Assembly: GCF_038051995.1 (NCBI RefSeq)
Contig: NZ_CP150290.1
Location: forward strand, 1,227,501 to 1,291,500
Direction: 5' to 3'
DNA length: 64,000 nucleotides
From: Paenibacillus sp. FSL H8-0537
GTDB taxonomy: Bacteria; Bacillota; Bacilli; Paenibacillales; Paenibacillaceae
Positions within the stretch are counted from its first letter, which is position 1; every line of letters begins with the position of its first letter. Position numbers and translations under genes: made by a program. Shown here one piece after another: positions 9,675 to 19,200 of this stretch. Below the pieces are notes generated by a model, which had not been told where the DNA came from, did no database searches, and was given only the letters and a program-made list of their open reading frames with translations.

Positions 9675-10382
9675 ATGAAGTTCGAAGAGGTTATGCAGGA
9701 GCTTGAAGCGCTTGGCAAGGAGCACACCAAAAAAAAATATATATCCAATGGAGCACATGAGCCCTTGTTTGGTGTGGCGACAGGCGCGATGAAGCCGATT
9801 GCTCGGAAAACGAAAAAAAACCAGCCGCTGGCCGAGCAGCTTTACGCGACCGGAAATTACGACGCGATGTATTTTGCCGGCGTAATTGCGGAGCCTAAGG
9901 CGATGTCGGAGGCTGACTTTGACCGCTGGATAGACGCTGCCTATTTCTTCATGCTGTCTGATTACGTCGTAGCGGTAACGCTAGCGGAAACAGATATTGC
10001 GCAGCAGGTGGCTGATAAATGGATGGCAAGCGGCGAGGAGCTGCGTATGTCGGCAGGCTGGAGCTGCTATTGCTGGCTGCTTGGCAGCCGTAAGGACAGC
10101 GAGTTTTCCGAGAGCAAGCTGTCCGGAATGCTGGATAAGGTTCGTGATACGATTCACGATGCTCCTGAACGCGCCAAATACGCGATGAATAATTTCGTCT
10201 ATACGACAGCTGTATCCTATGTGCCGCTGCATGACAAGGCGGTCGAAACCGCCACGGCTATCGGGCCGGTGGAGGTGACGGACGCGAAGTCCAAGAGCAA
10301 GCGTCTCGACGCCGCAGGCAATATTCAGAAGGATGTCGATAAAGGCCGAATCGGCTTTAAACGCAATTACGTAAGATGCTGA
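9675..10382 (+). CDS. DNA alkylation repair (AlkD-like) protein
   Basis: A 235-residue all-helical protein that resembles the DNA alkylation repair enzyme family (HEAT-like AlkC/AlkD fold): an N-terminal helix MKFEEVMQELEALG, then GVATGAMKPIARK, LAEQLYATGNYDAMYFAG and a basic C-terminal end (DKGRIGFKRNYVRC). The family removes positively charged alkylated bases such as 3-methyladenine or 7-methylguanine from DNA. The start is set by GAAGGAAGGGATTCTG before ATG 9675. Length fits the family. It stands 87 bases before the DUF4256 gene and may be read together with it. Confidence 0.85.
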   Translation: MKFEEVMQELEALGKEHTKKKYISNGAHEPLFGVATGAMKPIARKTKKNQPLAEQLYATGNYDAMYFAGVIAEPKAMSEADFDRWIDAAYFFMLSDYVVAVTLAETDIAQQVADKWMASGEELRMSAGWSCYCWLLGSRKDSEFSESKLSGMLDKVRDTIHDAPERAKYAMNNFVYTTAVSYVPLHDKAVETATAIGPVEVTDAKSKSKRLDAAGNIQKDVDKGRIGFKRNYVRC

Positions 10383-10469
10383 CACTGGCTCTTGTTGAAG
10401 AGGACCGTGCAGCCTTGGTCAGGCTGAATCATGTAGGGCGGCATTATAATATAGAAGGGAGAAATAAAG

Positions 10470-11048
10470 ATGACAACGAGTCCAAACAGTGCTTCAAAGG
10501 AGCTGTCAGCAGAACAGCAGGAGGAATTGCTTAAAGCCTTGAAAGCCCGTTTCGATAAAAATACAGATCGGCATCAAGGTCTTGAATGGACGAGCGTCCA
10601 AGCGAAGCTTGAAGCTCAAGCCGGAAAGCTATGGTCGCTTCATGAAATGGAACGAACTGGCGGTGAACCGGATGTCGTTGGTTATGACAATGAGACGGGC
10701 GAGTTTATTTTTATGGATTGCTCGGCGGAAAGTCCTAAAGGGCGCAGAAGCATTTGCTACGACCGTGAGGCGCTAGAGTCACGGAAAGAGCATAAGCCGC
10801 AAAATAGTGCGGTAGAAATGGCGGAGTCCATGGGTATTGAGCTTTTGACAGAAGAGCAATATCGGGAGCTTCAGGAGCTTGGGAAATTCGATTTGAAAAC
10901 GTCCAGCTGGGTGAAAACACCCGCTAATATTAGAGAGCTCGGCGGTGCTGTTTTTTGTGATCGTCGCTATAACATGGTCTTCATGTATCATAATGGAGCA
11001 GAATCCTATTATGGTGCTAGAGGGTTCCGGGGCTGGCTAAGGGTGTAG
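10470..11048 (+). CDS. DUF4256 family protein
   Basis: A 192-residue cytoplasmic protein that I recognise as DUF4256: LLKALKARFDKNTDRHQGL near the start, then a block with GGEPDVVGYD, FIFMDCSAESPKGRRS and CYDREAL, and a C-terminal AVFCDRRYNMVFMYHNGAESYY. Function is unknown. Start ATG 10470 follows AGAAGGGAGAAATAAAG. No membrane segment or signal peptide. A terminator lies about 50 bases after the stop. Confidence 0.85.
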   Translation: MTTSPNSASKELSAEQQEELLKALKARFDKNTDRHQGLEWTSVQAKLEAQAGKLWSLHEMERTGGEPDVVGYDNETGEFIFMDCSAESPKGRRSICYDREALESRKEHKPQNSAVEMAESMGIELLTEEQYRELQELGKFDLKTSSWVKTPANIRELGGAVFCDRRYNMVFMYHNGAESYYGARGFRGWLRV

Positions 11049-11098
11049 CCTTTCAAATGAAGGCCAGTCGTTTTTCATCAAAAGGCAAGGAATAAGTG

Positions 11099-11130
11099 AA
11101 CCTCTCCCGACAGCGGCAGAGGTTTTTTTG
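11099..11130 (+). terminator. Terminator after DUF4256 gene
   Basis: AACCTCT and AGAGGTT enclose a 12-base loop, followed by a run of T. Confidence 0.8.
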
Positions 11131-11248
11131 CTTGAAATATGCTTTAAATATGCTTGAAGTTTGCTGGAGGGAATGCATATTCTTAATTGACTTATTTGAG
11201 CAACGACGTTTAAGCTTACTTAATAGATACGAAACATAGGAGGAGCAC

Positions 11249-11818
11249 ATGTCCTGGAGTAAAATGAAACAAAATCTGGAGAGCTTTCTCTGTCCTGCGT
11301 TAATTGGAAGAGTCGAATACCGTTCAACCAGCTATCGTTATTTGCCCGATAAAGCAGGGCTTTGTTATTTGGCGGTAGATAAAAAGAACGTGCTTAATAT
11401 GAATGATGCTGCGAGCTCCATTAGATGGTATAAGACGGAGCTGGAAATTAAAAATGATTCAAGTATCCAGATTCCGATCAGCCCTGCTGAAATGGAAGCA
11501 GTCAGAATAGAGACCAAGGGGTTAGTTCCAGAGGATCGACTGGCAGTCATCGCCCGAGGCAGAAAAATATCCGAGCATGCCAAGGAGCTTATGTCGGCAC
11601 AGTCAGCATTAAGCAAATCCAATTTTGTCGTTGTAGCGAATCATTTTTTATCCTCCCCTATAGAGGAAAGTATGGAGAGCAGCGATATACTATTGAATAT
11701 TTTAGCTTTAGTAGACAGACGAGTCGGAAAAAAACGAATAGTAAACCTGAGTGAAAAAATCAAGCTAAAGCATCCAAGCGTGCAGTATTTTTATGAGCTG
11801 CGGCTTCATACGTTCTGA
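11249..11818 (+). CDS. SF0329-like family protein
   Basis: A 189-residue cytoplasmic protein. The opening WSKMKQNLESFLCPALIGRV and the closing part SSDILLNILALVDRRVGKKR with FYELRL match my memory of the SF0329 family, widespread small proteins without known function. Start ATG 11249 follows AGGAGGAGCAC. The stop is only 36 bases before the next regulator gene, which has its own ribosome site (GAAGGAGAC), so read-through into the two-component genes is possible. The family assignment is from memory of the pattern only. Confidence 0.65.
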   Translation: MSWSKMKQNLESFLCPALIGRVEYRSTSYRYLPDKAGLCYLAVDKKNVLNMNDAASSIRWYKTELEIKNDSSIQIPISPAEMEAVRIETKGLVPEDRLAVIARGRKISEHAKELMSAQSALSKSNFVVVANHFLSSPIEESMESSDILLNILALVDRRVGKKRIVNLSEKIKLKHPSVQYFYELRLHTF

Positions 11819-11854
11819 GGGTACAGGCATAATAGTTGAAGGAGACAAGAACGA

Positions 11855-13000
11855 ATGGTTCGTGTAATGCTCATTGACGATGAAGAGGATGCACTGGATT
11901 TATTGGATATACTGCTAGGGCAAATGGACGATGTTCAAGTAGTAGGAAGATATATGAATCCGATTCAAGCGATTGAGGCTTTAGGTCAGTCACCCGCAGA
12001 TGCCGTGTTTCTAGACAACCAAATGCCGGGAATGAAGGGCACGGAGGCTGCTAGAATCATCAGAAGCATGTTCCCGCAAATGCCGATCGTATTCACAACG
12101 GCTTTTGCCGAATATGCGGTCGAAGCGTTTGAAATTCAGTCGATTGACTACCTGCTGAAGCCATTTACAATAGACAGATTGCAGAGCACGGTGTCGCGCA
12201 TCAAGCAGACCCTAGCCGAGTCCGCTATTCTTTCACGTCAGAGAGCGGGGGCCGGACCTGCTGTTCAATGCTTGGGAGGCTTCCAGCTTGTATTGCCTGA
12301 TAACACAAACAAGGGACTGACATGGAAAACGAAGAAGGAAAAGGAGCTTTGCGCGTTTCTCATCCATTATGCCGGGAGGCCTGTTGGAACCGCCTCCATT
12401 ATTGAGGCATTATGGCCGGGCTATGATTTGAGCAAGGCGAAGACGTATTTGTATACATGCCTGTCTTATTTAAGGAAAAGTCTGGCGGAGCATCACATTC
12501 CGATACATATTACAAAAGCAGATCAAGGCTTTGGCGCTTCCTTGGACGGAGTGACGGTCGACGTTATTGTATTTGAGCAGCTGCTCAGCAGTACGTTGGC
12601 GATGGTGGAGCTGGATGAAAGATCCTATCATAAAATAAACGAGCTGTACAAAGGTGAATATATGGAAGCCTGCGATTTCAATTGGGCCACTGCTAGACAG
12701 CTGGAGCTGAAAGCCTCGTACGTTCACTTGCTTCGCAAAGGGCACTCCCATTTTCAAGGTCAGGGAAAGCTTTCACTTGCAATAGACAGCCTGCAAAAGC
12801 TATTGTCGCTAGCCCCGGATTCGGAGCTGGACGGAAGAGAGTTAATTAAGCTGCACTTGAAGATGGGCAATCGCAATGAGGCGTACCGTGTTTGTCTACA
12901 GCTGCAGCAAGCAGTCCGCCTGCATTTGGGAGCTGAGCTAGAGGCAGAGACCTTGCGGCTAATAGAAGAAACGACAGACCAGACAGAGCGGCAAGGCTGA
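11855..13000 (+). CDS. Response regulator with BTAD (SARP-like) output domain
   Basis: A 381-residue regulator. The receiver domain (1-120) has IDDEED, Asp54 in VFLDNQMPGM and Lys102 in LLKPFTID. A winged helix follows (about 140-225: TWKTKKEKELCAFLIHYAG, IIEALWPG, TYLYTCLSYLRKSL), then a helical bacterial transcriptional activator domain (about 235-370: LYKGEYMEACDFNWA, QLELKASYVHLLRKG, LHLGAELEAETLRL). This is the receiver plus SARP/BTAD layout found in Bacilli. Its TGA overlaps the ATG of the hybrid kinase by one base, so the two are translationally coupled and almost certainly partners. Target genes are not shown; the two SLH genes downstream are the positional candidates. Confidence 0.92.
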   Translation: MVRVMLIDDEEDALDLLDILLGQMDDVQVVGRYMNPIQAIEALGQSPADAVFLDNQMPGMKGTEAARIIRSMFPQMPIVFTTAFAEYAVEAFEIQSIDYLLKPFTIDRLQSTVSRIKQTLAESAILSRQRAGAGPAVQCLGGFQLVLPDNTNKGLTWKTKKEKELCAFLIHYAGRPVGTASIIEALWPGYDLSKAKTYLYTCLSYLRKSLAEHHIPIHITKADQGFGASLDGVTVDVIVFEQLLSSTLAMVELDERSYHKINELYKGEYMEACDFNWATARQLELKASYVHLLRKGHSHFQGQGKLSLAIDSLQKLLSLAPDSELDGRELIKLHLKMGNRNEAYRVCLQLQQAVRLHLGAELEAETLRLIEETTDQTERQG

Positions 13001-16000
13001 TGAGAAAAAAAATGGCGGCGGCTCTCATAACCTTATCCTTATTGATTGCAACCTACGTCATGCTGTTGACTTATTCAACGATCCAGCTGAAGCCTATGCC
13101 GACAGCAGTGAATGGGGTCATGGACTTAACGGCGTGGAGGTTCGAGGAGGAAGGGGCGGTTCGGCTGGATGGTCAGTGGACATTTTATCCAAACCAATTG
13201 CTCACCCAGCTGCCCGCTCTCTCCTCTGACGCTGCGGGGGTCATGTCACCTGCGCTCATTCAGGTTCCCGGATTATGGTCAAAGCAGATGGATACCCTTG
13301 GCATGGCGACCTATCGCTTGCAGCTTCAGATGGGTGATACGGGTGCAATCTACGGCTTGAAAACAGCGTCGATCCTAATTTCTAATCGGCTCATTGTTAA
13401 CGGGGAAATTGTCGGATCAAGCGGGAATCCGGCTGAGCAAGAGCATTACAAAGCACTTAATAAACCATATGTAAGCTATTTTACATTGCAGCCAGGCTGG
13501 AATGAGATTCTGGTTCAAGTAGCCAACTATGAATTTCGTGTTGGCAGCGGGATCGGTGAATCCCTTCTCTTAGGCAAGGCTGAGCAAATGTCCGGCATTC
13601 GCGATCAGGCGACCGCTCATGATTGGATCGCGTTAACCGCATTTCTGATCATGGGGTTATATTTTATCGGGCTATTCTCGCAACGCCGAAATGATTTTTC
13701 ATTGGTGGTGTTTGGCTTCGTTTGCTTATGTATTGCTGTATTTACAAGCGTAAGCGGCGAAAGAGTGCTATTTAATGCGGTCGGCCCCTTTCCATTCTGG
13801 CTGTATTTTCGTATCCAGATGGTCTCTACAGTGGGCGTTGGTTTAGGATTTTTTCTTTATGTTTATACTGCTTTTCGGCCCTACTGCTTTAAATGGCTTA
13901 CGCGAGGAGGGCTAGCCTCTGGAGCGATACTTGTCATGCTGAATATGGGCTTTGCCTCCCAGCTTTCAACAGGCCCTTTTCGCCAAGTGACGTCGCTATA
14001 TGTTACGATCTCGCTGCTGTACGCCACATATGTATTCGTATATACGGCTTTGCATAAAGTAGCGGGCAGCGGGTTTTTAGCTGTGGCCGCAATGGCATTG
14101 AATGCGCTAGTGTTAAACCAGAATATGAACGTCTATTTCGGTGTGCCGATCTATACGCTTCCACCGATTGAACCATTTCTTGTTTTGCTAATGCTTGCCT
14201 TGCTGATGTCGCTTCGTTTCTCGAACGCTTTCCAAAAAATTGAGGAGCTGTCCGGGAAATTGCTGCAAGCGGACAAGCAAAAGGATGATTTTCTCGCCCG
14301 AACCTCGCATGAATTCAAGACGCCTCTTCACGGCGTGCTAAATATATCCCAATCGATGTTAAGCGATACGGCGCAGCCCCCAACTGCGGAGCAGCGGGAA
14401 AAGCTCCAACTGCTTACCGACATTACAAGAAAGCTTTCGCAGCTCGTTTATGACATCCTGGACTTATCCAAGCTGAAGCAGGGAGAATTGAGGATGGTTC
14501 CGGTTCCGATCGATGTTCGTTCGGTAGCGGAGGTGCAGGTGCGCTTTTATTCCTATCTGTGCATGGAAAACCAGATTCGGCTTGTGAACCAGGTGCCTGC
14601 AGAGCTGTCCTCTGCTCTTGCCGATGAAATCCGCTTGAGTCAGATTATCGGAAATTTACTGGATAATGCGATTAAGCATACGAACAACGGGGAGATCATC
14701 ATTACCGGAAGAGAGCAGGGCAGAGAAATCGAAATTTCGGTGCAGGATACAGGAGAAGGCATTGAGCCGCAAGATCTTCCCTATATTTTTGAACCATTCA
14801 AATCACTTGAGGGAGCACAGCATCGCGGCTTTGGATTAGGGCTGCCCATTGCCAAGCAACTGGTCGAGCTGCAAAAGGGAACGATTGCGGTTGTATCCAC
14901 GCCGGGAGTCGGATCGACCTTTACATTCACGCTTCCGATTGCCGAAGAACGGGGAGAAGCATCATGGTCTTCATCCTATTCAAATGCTCAGGCGATGCTC
15001 AAGGAACCTGATTATTCCTTCCAAACGCCATATTATTCGAATCCAAGCGGAAAGCATACGGTTCTAATCGTCGACGATCAGTATGTGAACCTGAAGGTTT
15101 TAATAGACGTCCTTCAAGTTCTCGACTATCATGTCATTGCAGTCAAGAATGGGTACGAGGCGCTGGAGCAGCTGGATCAATCGGGCAGAATCGATCTCGT
15201 TATCCTCGATTTAATGATGCCAGGCATGTCGGGCTATGAAGTATGCCAGGAAATTCGAAGGCAATATTCGCTGCTGGAGCTGCCCGTTCTGATGGTTACG
15301 GCAGCTTATCAGCCGCAGGATAAGGTGGCGGCCTTCCAAGCAGGGGCGAACGATTACTTGCCAAAGCCGTTCGATCTTAATGAGCTAAAGGCAAGAATCG
15401 GCAGCCTGCTCGCCATGAAGGAATCGCTTGGCCGTGCTGTCCACTTGGAGGTGGCGTTTTTACAATCGCAGATCAAGCCTCATTTTTTGTATAACGTGCT
15501 GAATAGTATTGTGGCATTAAGCTATAAGGATGTAGAGCGCGGTCGGAAGATGATTGTCGATCTGGCCGATTACCTGCGAGGAAGCTTTCGGTTCAGCAAT
15601 ACGGAGGAGCGCATAGGGTTTGCAGAAGAGCTTAGTCTTATCCGTACGTACGTGGAGATTGAGCAGGCCCGCTTCAAGGATCGAATTCGCTTCGAATATA
15701 CGATCGAGGAGTCTGCATATAGCTTGCGAATGCCGCCGCTTATATTGCAGCCGCTTGTAGAAAATGCAATTCGTCACGGCATCGGTGATCGCATGGAAGG
15801 CGGCATGGTCACAATGACGGTGGAAGAGCTGGATGGGGGCTGGCGAATTGTCGTAGCCGACAATGGAGTCGGAATCGCATCTGAGCGATTGGAGACGCTG
15901 CTTGAACGGAATGATACAGCTGAGCCGCAGGGGGTCGGCCTGCGTAATATTAACAAGCGCTTGAAATACGAATATGGAATTTCGCTGGAGCTGGAGAGCG

Positions 16001-16053
16001 AGCTAGGGCTTGGTACGAAAGTCACTATACGCATCCCTGCCTCGCGAGTTTAA
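13000..16053 (+). CDS. Hybrid 7TMR-DISM kinase with two kinase cores
   Basis: A 1017-residue membrane protein with an unusual domain string: N-terminal membrane segment; extracellular jelly-roll (about 30-200; LDGQWTFYPNQLL, MATYRLQLQM, NEILVQVANYEF); seven-helix 7TMR-DISM region (about 209-412); HisKA with TSHEFKTPLHG (His437); HATPase (LLDNAIKHT, GFGLGLPIAK); receiver (LIVDDQ, Asp737 in VILDLMMPGM, Lys789 in LPKPFD); a LytS/YesM-type His_kinase with QIKPHFLYNVLNS (His828); and a second HATPase (LVENAIRHG, GVGLRNINKRL). It therefore joins HisKA-class and LytS-class cores in one chain. Start ATG overlaps the regulator stop. The probable output is the BTAD regulator encoded just before it. A terminator follows at 16112. 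Confidence 0.93.
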   Translation: MRKKMAAALITLSLLIATYVMLLTYSTIQLKPMPTAVNGVMDLTAWRFEEEGAVRLDGQWTFYPNQLLTQLPALSSDAAGVMSPALIQVPGLWSKQMDTLGMATYRLQLQMGDTGAIYGLKTASILISNRLIVNGEIVGSSGNPAEQEHYKALNKPYVSYFTLQPGWNEILVQVANYEFRVGSGIGESLLLGKAEQMSGIRDQATAHDWIALTAFLIMGLYFIGLFSQRRNDFSLVVFGFVCLCIAVFTSVSGERVLFNAVGPFPFWLYFRIQMVSTVGVGLGFFLYVYTAFRPYCFKWLTRGGLASGAILVMLNMGFASQLSTGPFRQVTSLYVTISLLYATYVFVYTALHKVAGSGFLAVAAMALNALVLNQNMNVYFGVPIYTLPPIEPFLVLLMLALLMSLRFSNAFQKIEELSGKLLQADKQKDDFLARTSHEFKTPLHGVLNISQSMLSDTAQPPTAEQREKLQLLTDITRKLSQLVYDILDLSKLKQGELRMVPVPIDVRSVAEVQVRFYSYLCMENQIRLVNQVPAELSSALADEIRLSQIIGNLLDNAIKHTNNGEIIITGREQGREIEISVQDTGEGIEPQDLPYIFEPFKSLEGAQHRGFGLGLPIAKQLVELQKGTIAVVSTPGVGSTFTFTLPIAEERGEASWSSSYSNAQAMLKEPDYSFQTPYYSNPSGKHTVLIVDDQYVNLKVLIDVLQVLDYHVIAVKNGYEALEQLDQSGRIDLVILDLMMPGMSGYEVCQEIRRQYSLLELPVLMVTAAYQPQDKVAAFQAGANDYLPKPFDLNELKARIGSLLAMKESLGRAVHLEVAFLQSQIKPHFLYNVLNSIVALSYKDVERGRKMIVDLADYLRGSFRFSNTEERIGFAEELSLIRTYVEIEQARFKDRIRFEYTIEESAYSLRMPPLILQPLVENAIRHGIGDRMEGGMVTMTVEELDGGWRIVVADNGVGIASERLETLLERNDTAEPQGVGLRNINKRLKYEYGISLELESELGLGTKVTIRIPASRV

Positions 16054-16111
16054 CAGGCTGTAGGCTGAACGCGACAGAGCTTCAAAATAGGCCTCCATAT
16101 AGGCATTCATT

Positions 16112-16146
16112 ACAGGTTCTCATCGTTTACGATGGGGCCTGTTTTT
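16112..16146 (+). terminator. Terminator after hybrid kinase
   Basis: ACAGG...CATCG and CGATG...CCTGT pair around TTTA with a small bulge, followed by TTTTT. Confidence 0.75.
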
Positions 16147-16256
16147 CTTGTAGAAAATTGTCGATTTTTAAGGTTTTTTTAAGGTGCCTTCCTGTATGCT
16201 GAGCTAGATCATATGGACTATGCGACAGAATGATAATGCGGAGAGGAAGATGTAGT

Positions 16257-19200
16257 TTGGTTCCAATAAAGAGTAAGCGAAGAATGAACAATATAATCCG
16301 AAAAACGGTACATCTTGTACTTGCCGTTATGCTTTTGATATCGCTTCTATCAAGCGGAGGTACGGCTTGGGCGGCAACCGGCTGGACATCAGTGGATGGC
16401 GGAGGTATTAATGGCATAAACGTAAACGCTGCAAAAGATGGCAGCAACGTGGCATTAGCTGTATTCAGAAACGAAGTATATGCAGCATGGCAGGAACCGA
16501 ATGCAACGGCGACCCAAATACGTGTTAAGAAATATAACGGCACGAGCTGGACGAGCGTAGACGGTAATGGGGCAAGTGGAGTGAATGTAGATTCTGGAAA
16601 AGCGACGGATACCCCTGCTATGGCTGTTTTTGACGATGAATTATATGTTATATGGGTTGAAAGAAACTCAGCCACCACCATTAATCAAGTAAAGGTCAAG
16701 AAATATGATGGCACGAGTTGGACGAGCGTTGATGGCGGCCCAGATGGGCTAAACATTAATGCCTCAAGAGGAGTATCATACCCTGAGTTGTCTGTATATG
16801 ACAATAATCTGTATGCGGCTTGGAATGAGGTTAACAGCAGCAACGCGAATCAAATCCGGGTCAAAAGGTATAACGGCACGGCTTGGACAAGCGTTGACGG
16901 CGGCGGTGTGAACGGTTTGAACGCAAATACGTCACTGGGAGCGGGTCTCCCTAAAATGGCGGAATACAATGGTTTTTTATATTTGGCGTGGAGTGAAACC
17001 AACGGAAGCGCTGTTCAAGTTCGTGCCAAAAAATATGATGGGACGAATTGGACGTCCATTGACGGCGGAGGTACGAGCGGTTTGAATATAAATGCGGCAA
17101 AAACCGCATCCAACCTCTCATTTGCTGTATTCAACAACAGCCTATATTTGTCGTGGGACGAAATAGTCGGAACGAATGATAATCAAATTCGAGTCAAGAA
17201 ATACGACGGCAGCACTTGGACGAGTGCAGACGGCAACGGGATGTATGGTATAAACAAGGATATTAATTTCAGAGCAAATTATGCTAAGTTAGCGGCACTC
17301 GATAACGCTTTATATGCAGTGTGGCAGGAGTACAATGGAACGGCTTTTCAAATCCGGGTTAAAAAATATGACGGTACGAGTTGGACGAGCGTAGATGGAA
17401 ACGCAGTCCAGGGCTTGAACGTAAACGCCTCGAGAGCCGCACAATTTCCTGCGGCAGCAGCGTTAAACAATGTTTTATATGTCGGATGGCAGGAGACCAA
17501 TGGAACGACTACTCAAATTCGGACATCCAGTCATGTGCCGCCTGTGCCGCCGACAATTAATAGCGTAACAGTGAGTCCAGACACTGCAAGCGTTGCACAA
17601 GGAGGAAGCAGACAGCTCACCGCTACGGTGGATGCAGCAGGAGGAGCAGCGACGACGGTGACTTGGACGAGCAGCGACGCGGGCAAGGTCGCGGTGAACA
17701 GCTCGGGGAATGTAACCGTAGCAGCAGATGCCGCGCTAGGCGATTACACGATAACGGCAACGTCTACGGTAGATAGCAGTAAAAAAGACACCTCGAAGAT
17801 TACCGTCACAGAAGCGCCAGCTATTAACAGCGTAAGCGTGAACCCAGGCACGGCAAGCATCATGCAAGGGGGAAGCGAGCAGCTCACCGCTACAGTGGAT
17901 GCAGTAGGAGGAGCGGCGACGACGGTGACTTGGACGAGCAGCAACTCGAGCAAGGTTGCGGTGAACAGCACGGGGAAAGTAACCGTAACAGCGAATGCAA
18001 CGCCGGGTAATTACACGATTACGGCAACGTCGACGGTAGATAACAGTAAAAAAGGCACCTCGACGATTACCGTCACGGCGGCACCAGCAGTTAACAGCGT
18101 AAGCGTGAGTCCAAGCACTGCAAGCGTCGTGCAAGGAGGAAGCGAGCAGCTTTCAGTATTGGTAGACGCAGTAGGCGGAGCAGCGACGACGGTCACTTGG
18201 ATAAGCGATGACGTGAACAACAAGGTGGAAGTAGACAGCGCGGGGAATGTGACGGTAGCGTCCGATGCAACGCCGGGCACCTATACGATCACGGCAACGT
18301 CGACGGTGGATGGCAGCAAAAAAGGCACCTCGACGATTACGGTCACGGCCGCGCCAGCTATCAACAGCGTCAGCGTGAATCCGGGTAGTGCGAGCGTCGA
18401 GCGTGGAGGAAGCAAACAGCTCACAGCATCAGTAGATACAGTGGGAGGAGCAGCGACGACAGTCACCTGGACAAGCGATGATGTGAACAACAAGGTGGAA
18501 GTAGATAGCACGGGAAATGTCACGGTCGCAGCGGATGCACCGTTAAGTACCTACACAATTACGGCAACGTCGACGGTGGATGGCAGCAAAAAAGGTACCT
18601 CGACGATTACGGTCACGGCAGCAGCTTCCTATTCTATCGGTGCAATTACGGATCAGTCGTTAACGGCACTTGTGCAGGGATACGAAGCAGGCACTCAACA
18701 AACAAAAATCATTCTGGTCGCAAATTCGGGAACGGGCACCCTGTCGAACCTGTCGGCAGCGCTTAGTGGCGCAAACGCTAACGATTTTGCAATAACCCAG
18801 CCAGATTCCATTCTAATGAACAGCGCGTCAACCGATTTTAATATTCATACAAAAGACGATTTGCCAGCAGGCACCTATACGGTAACGGTGACCTTATCTG
18901 CAGATCATATGACATCCGTCTCCTTTGTCGTTACGCAAGTTGTAAACTTGCCGAATGCTCCTGAAAATCCACAAAATCTTGTGGCTGATGGCGGCGACCG
19001 TCAAGTTACGCTGAACTGGGGTACAGTATCGGATGCCTTGCAATACCGTATTTATATGGCAACGGATGCTGACCCAAATAACCTCGTTGAGGTGGCGATT
19101 GTCACATCACCTACTTTCAACGTACAAAACCTGATCAATGGCACGACCTATTACTTCGTCGTAAAATCAGAAAACGTGGGAGGCTTGAGCGGGGCATCGA

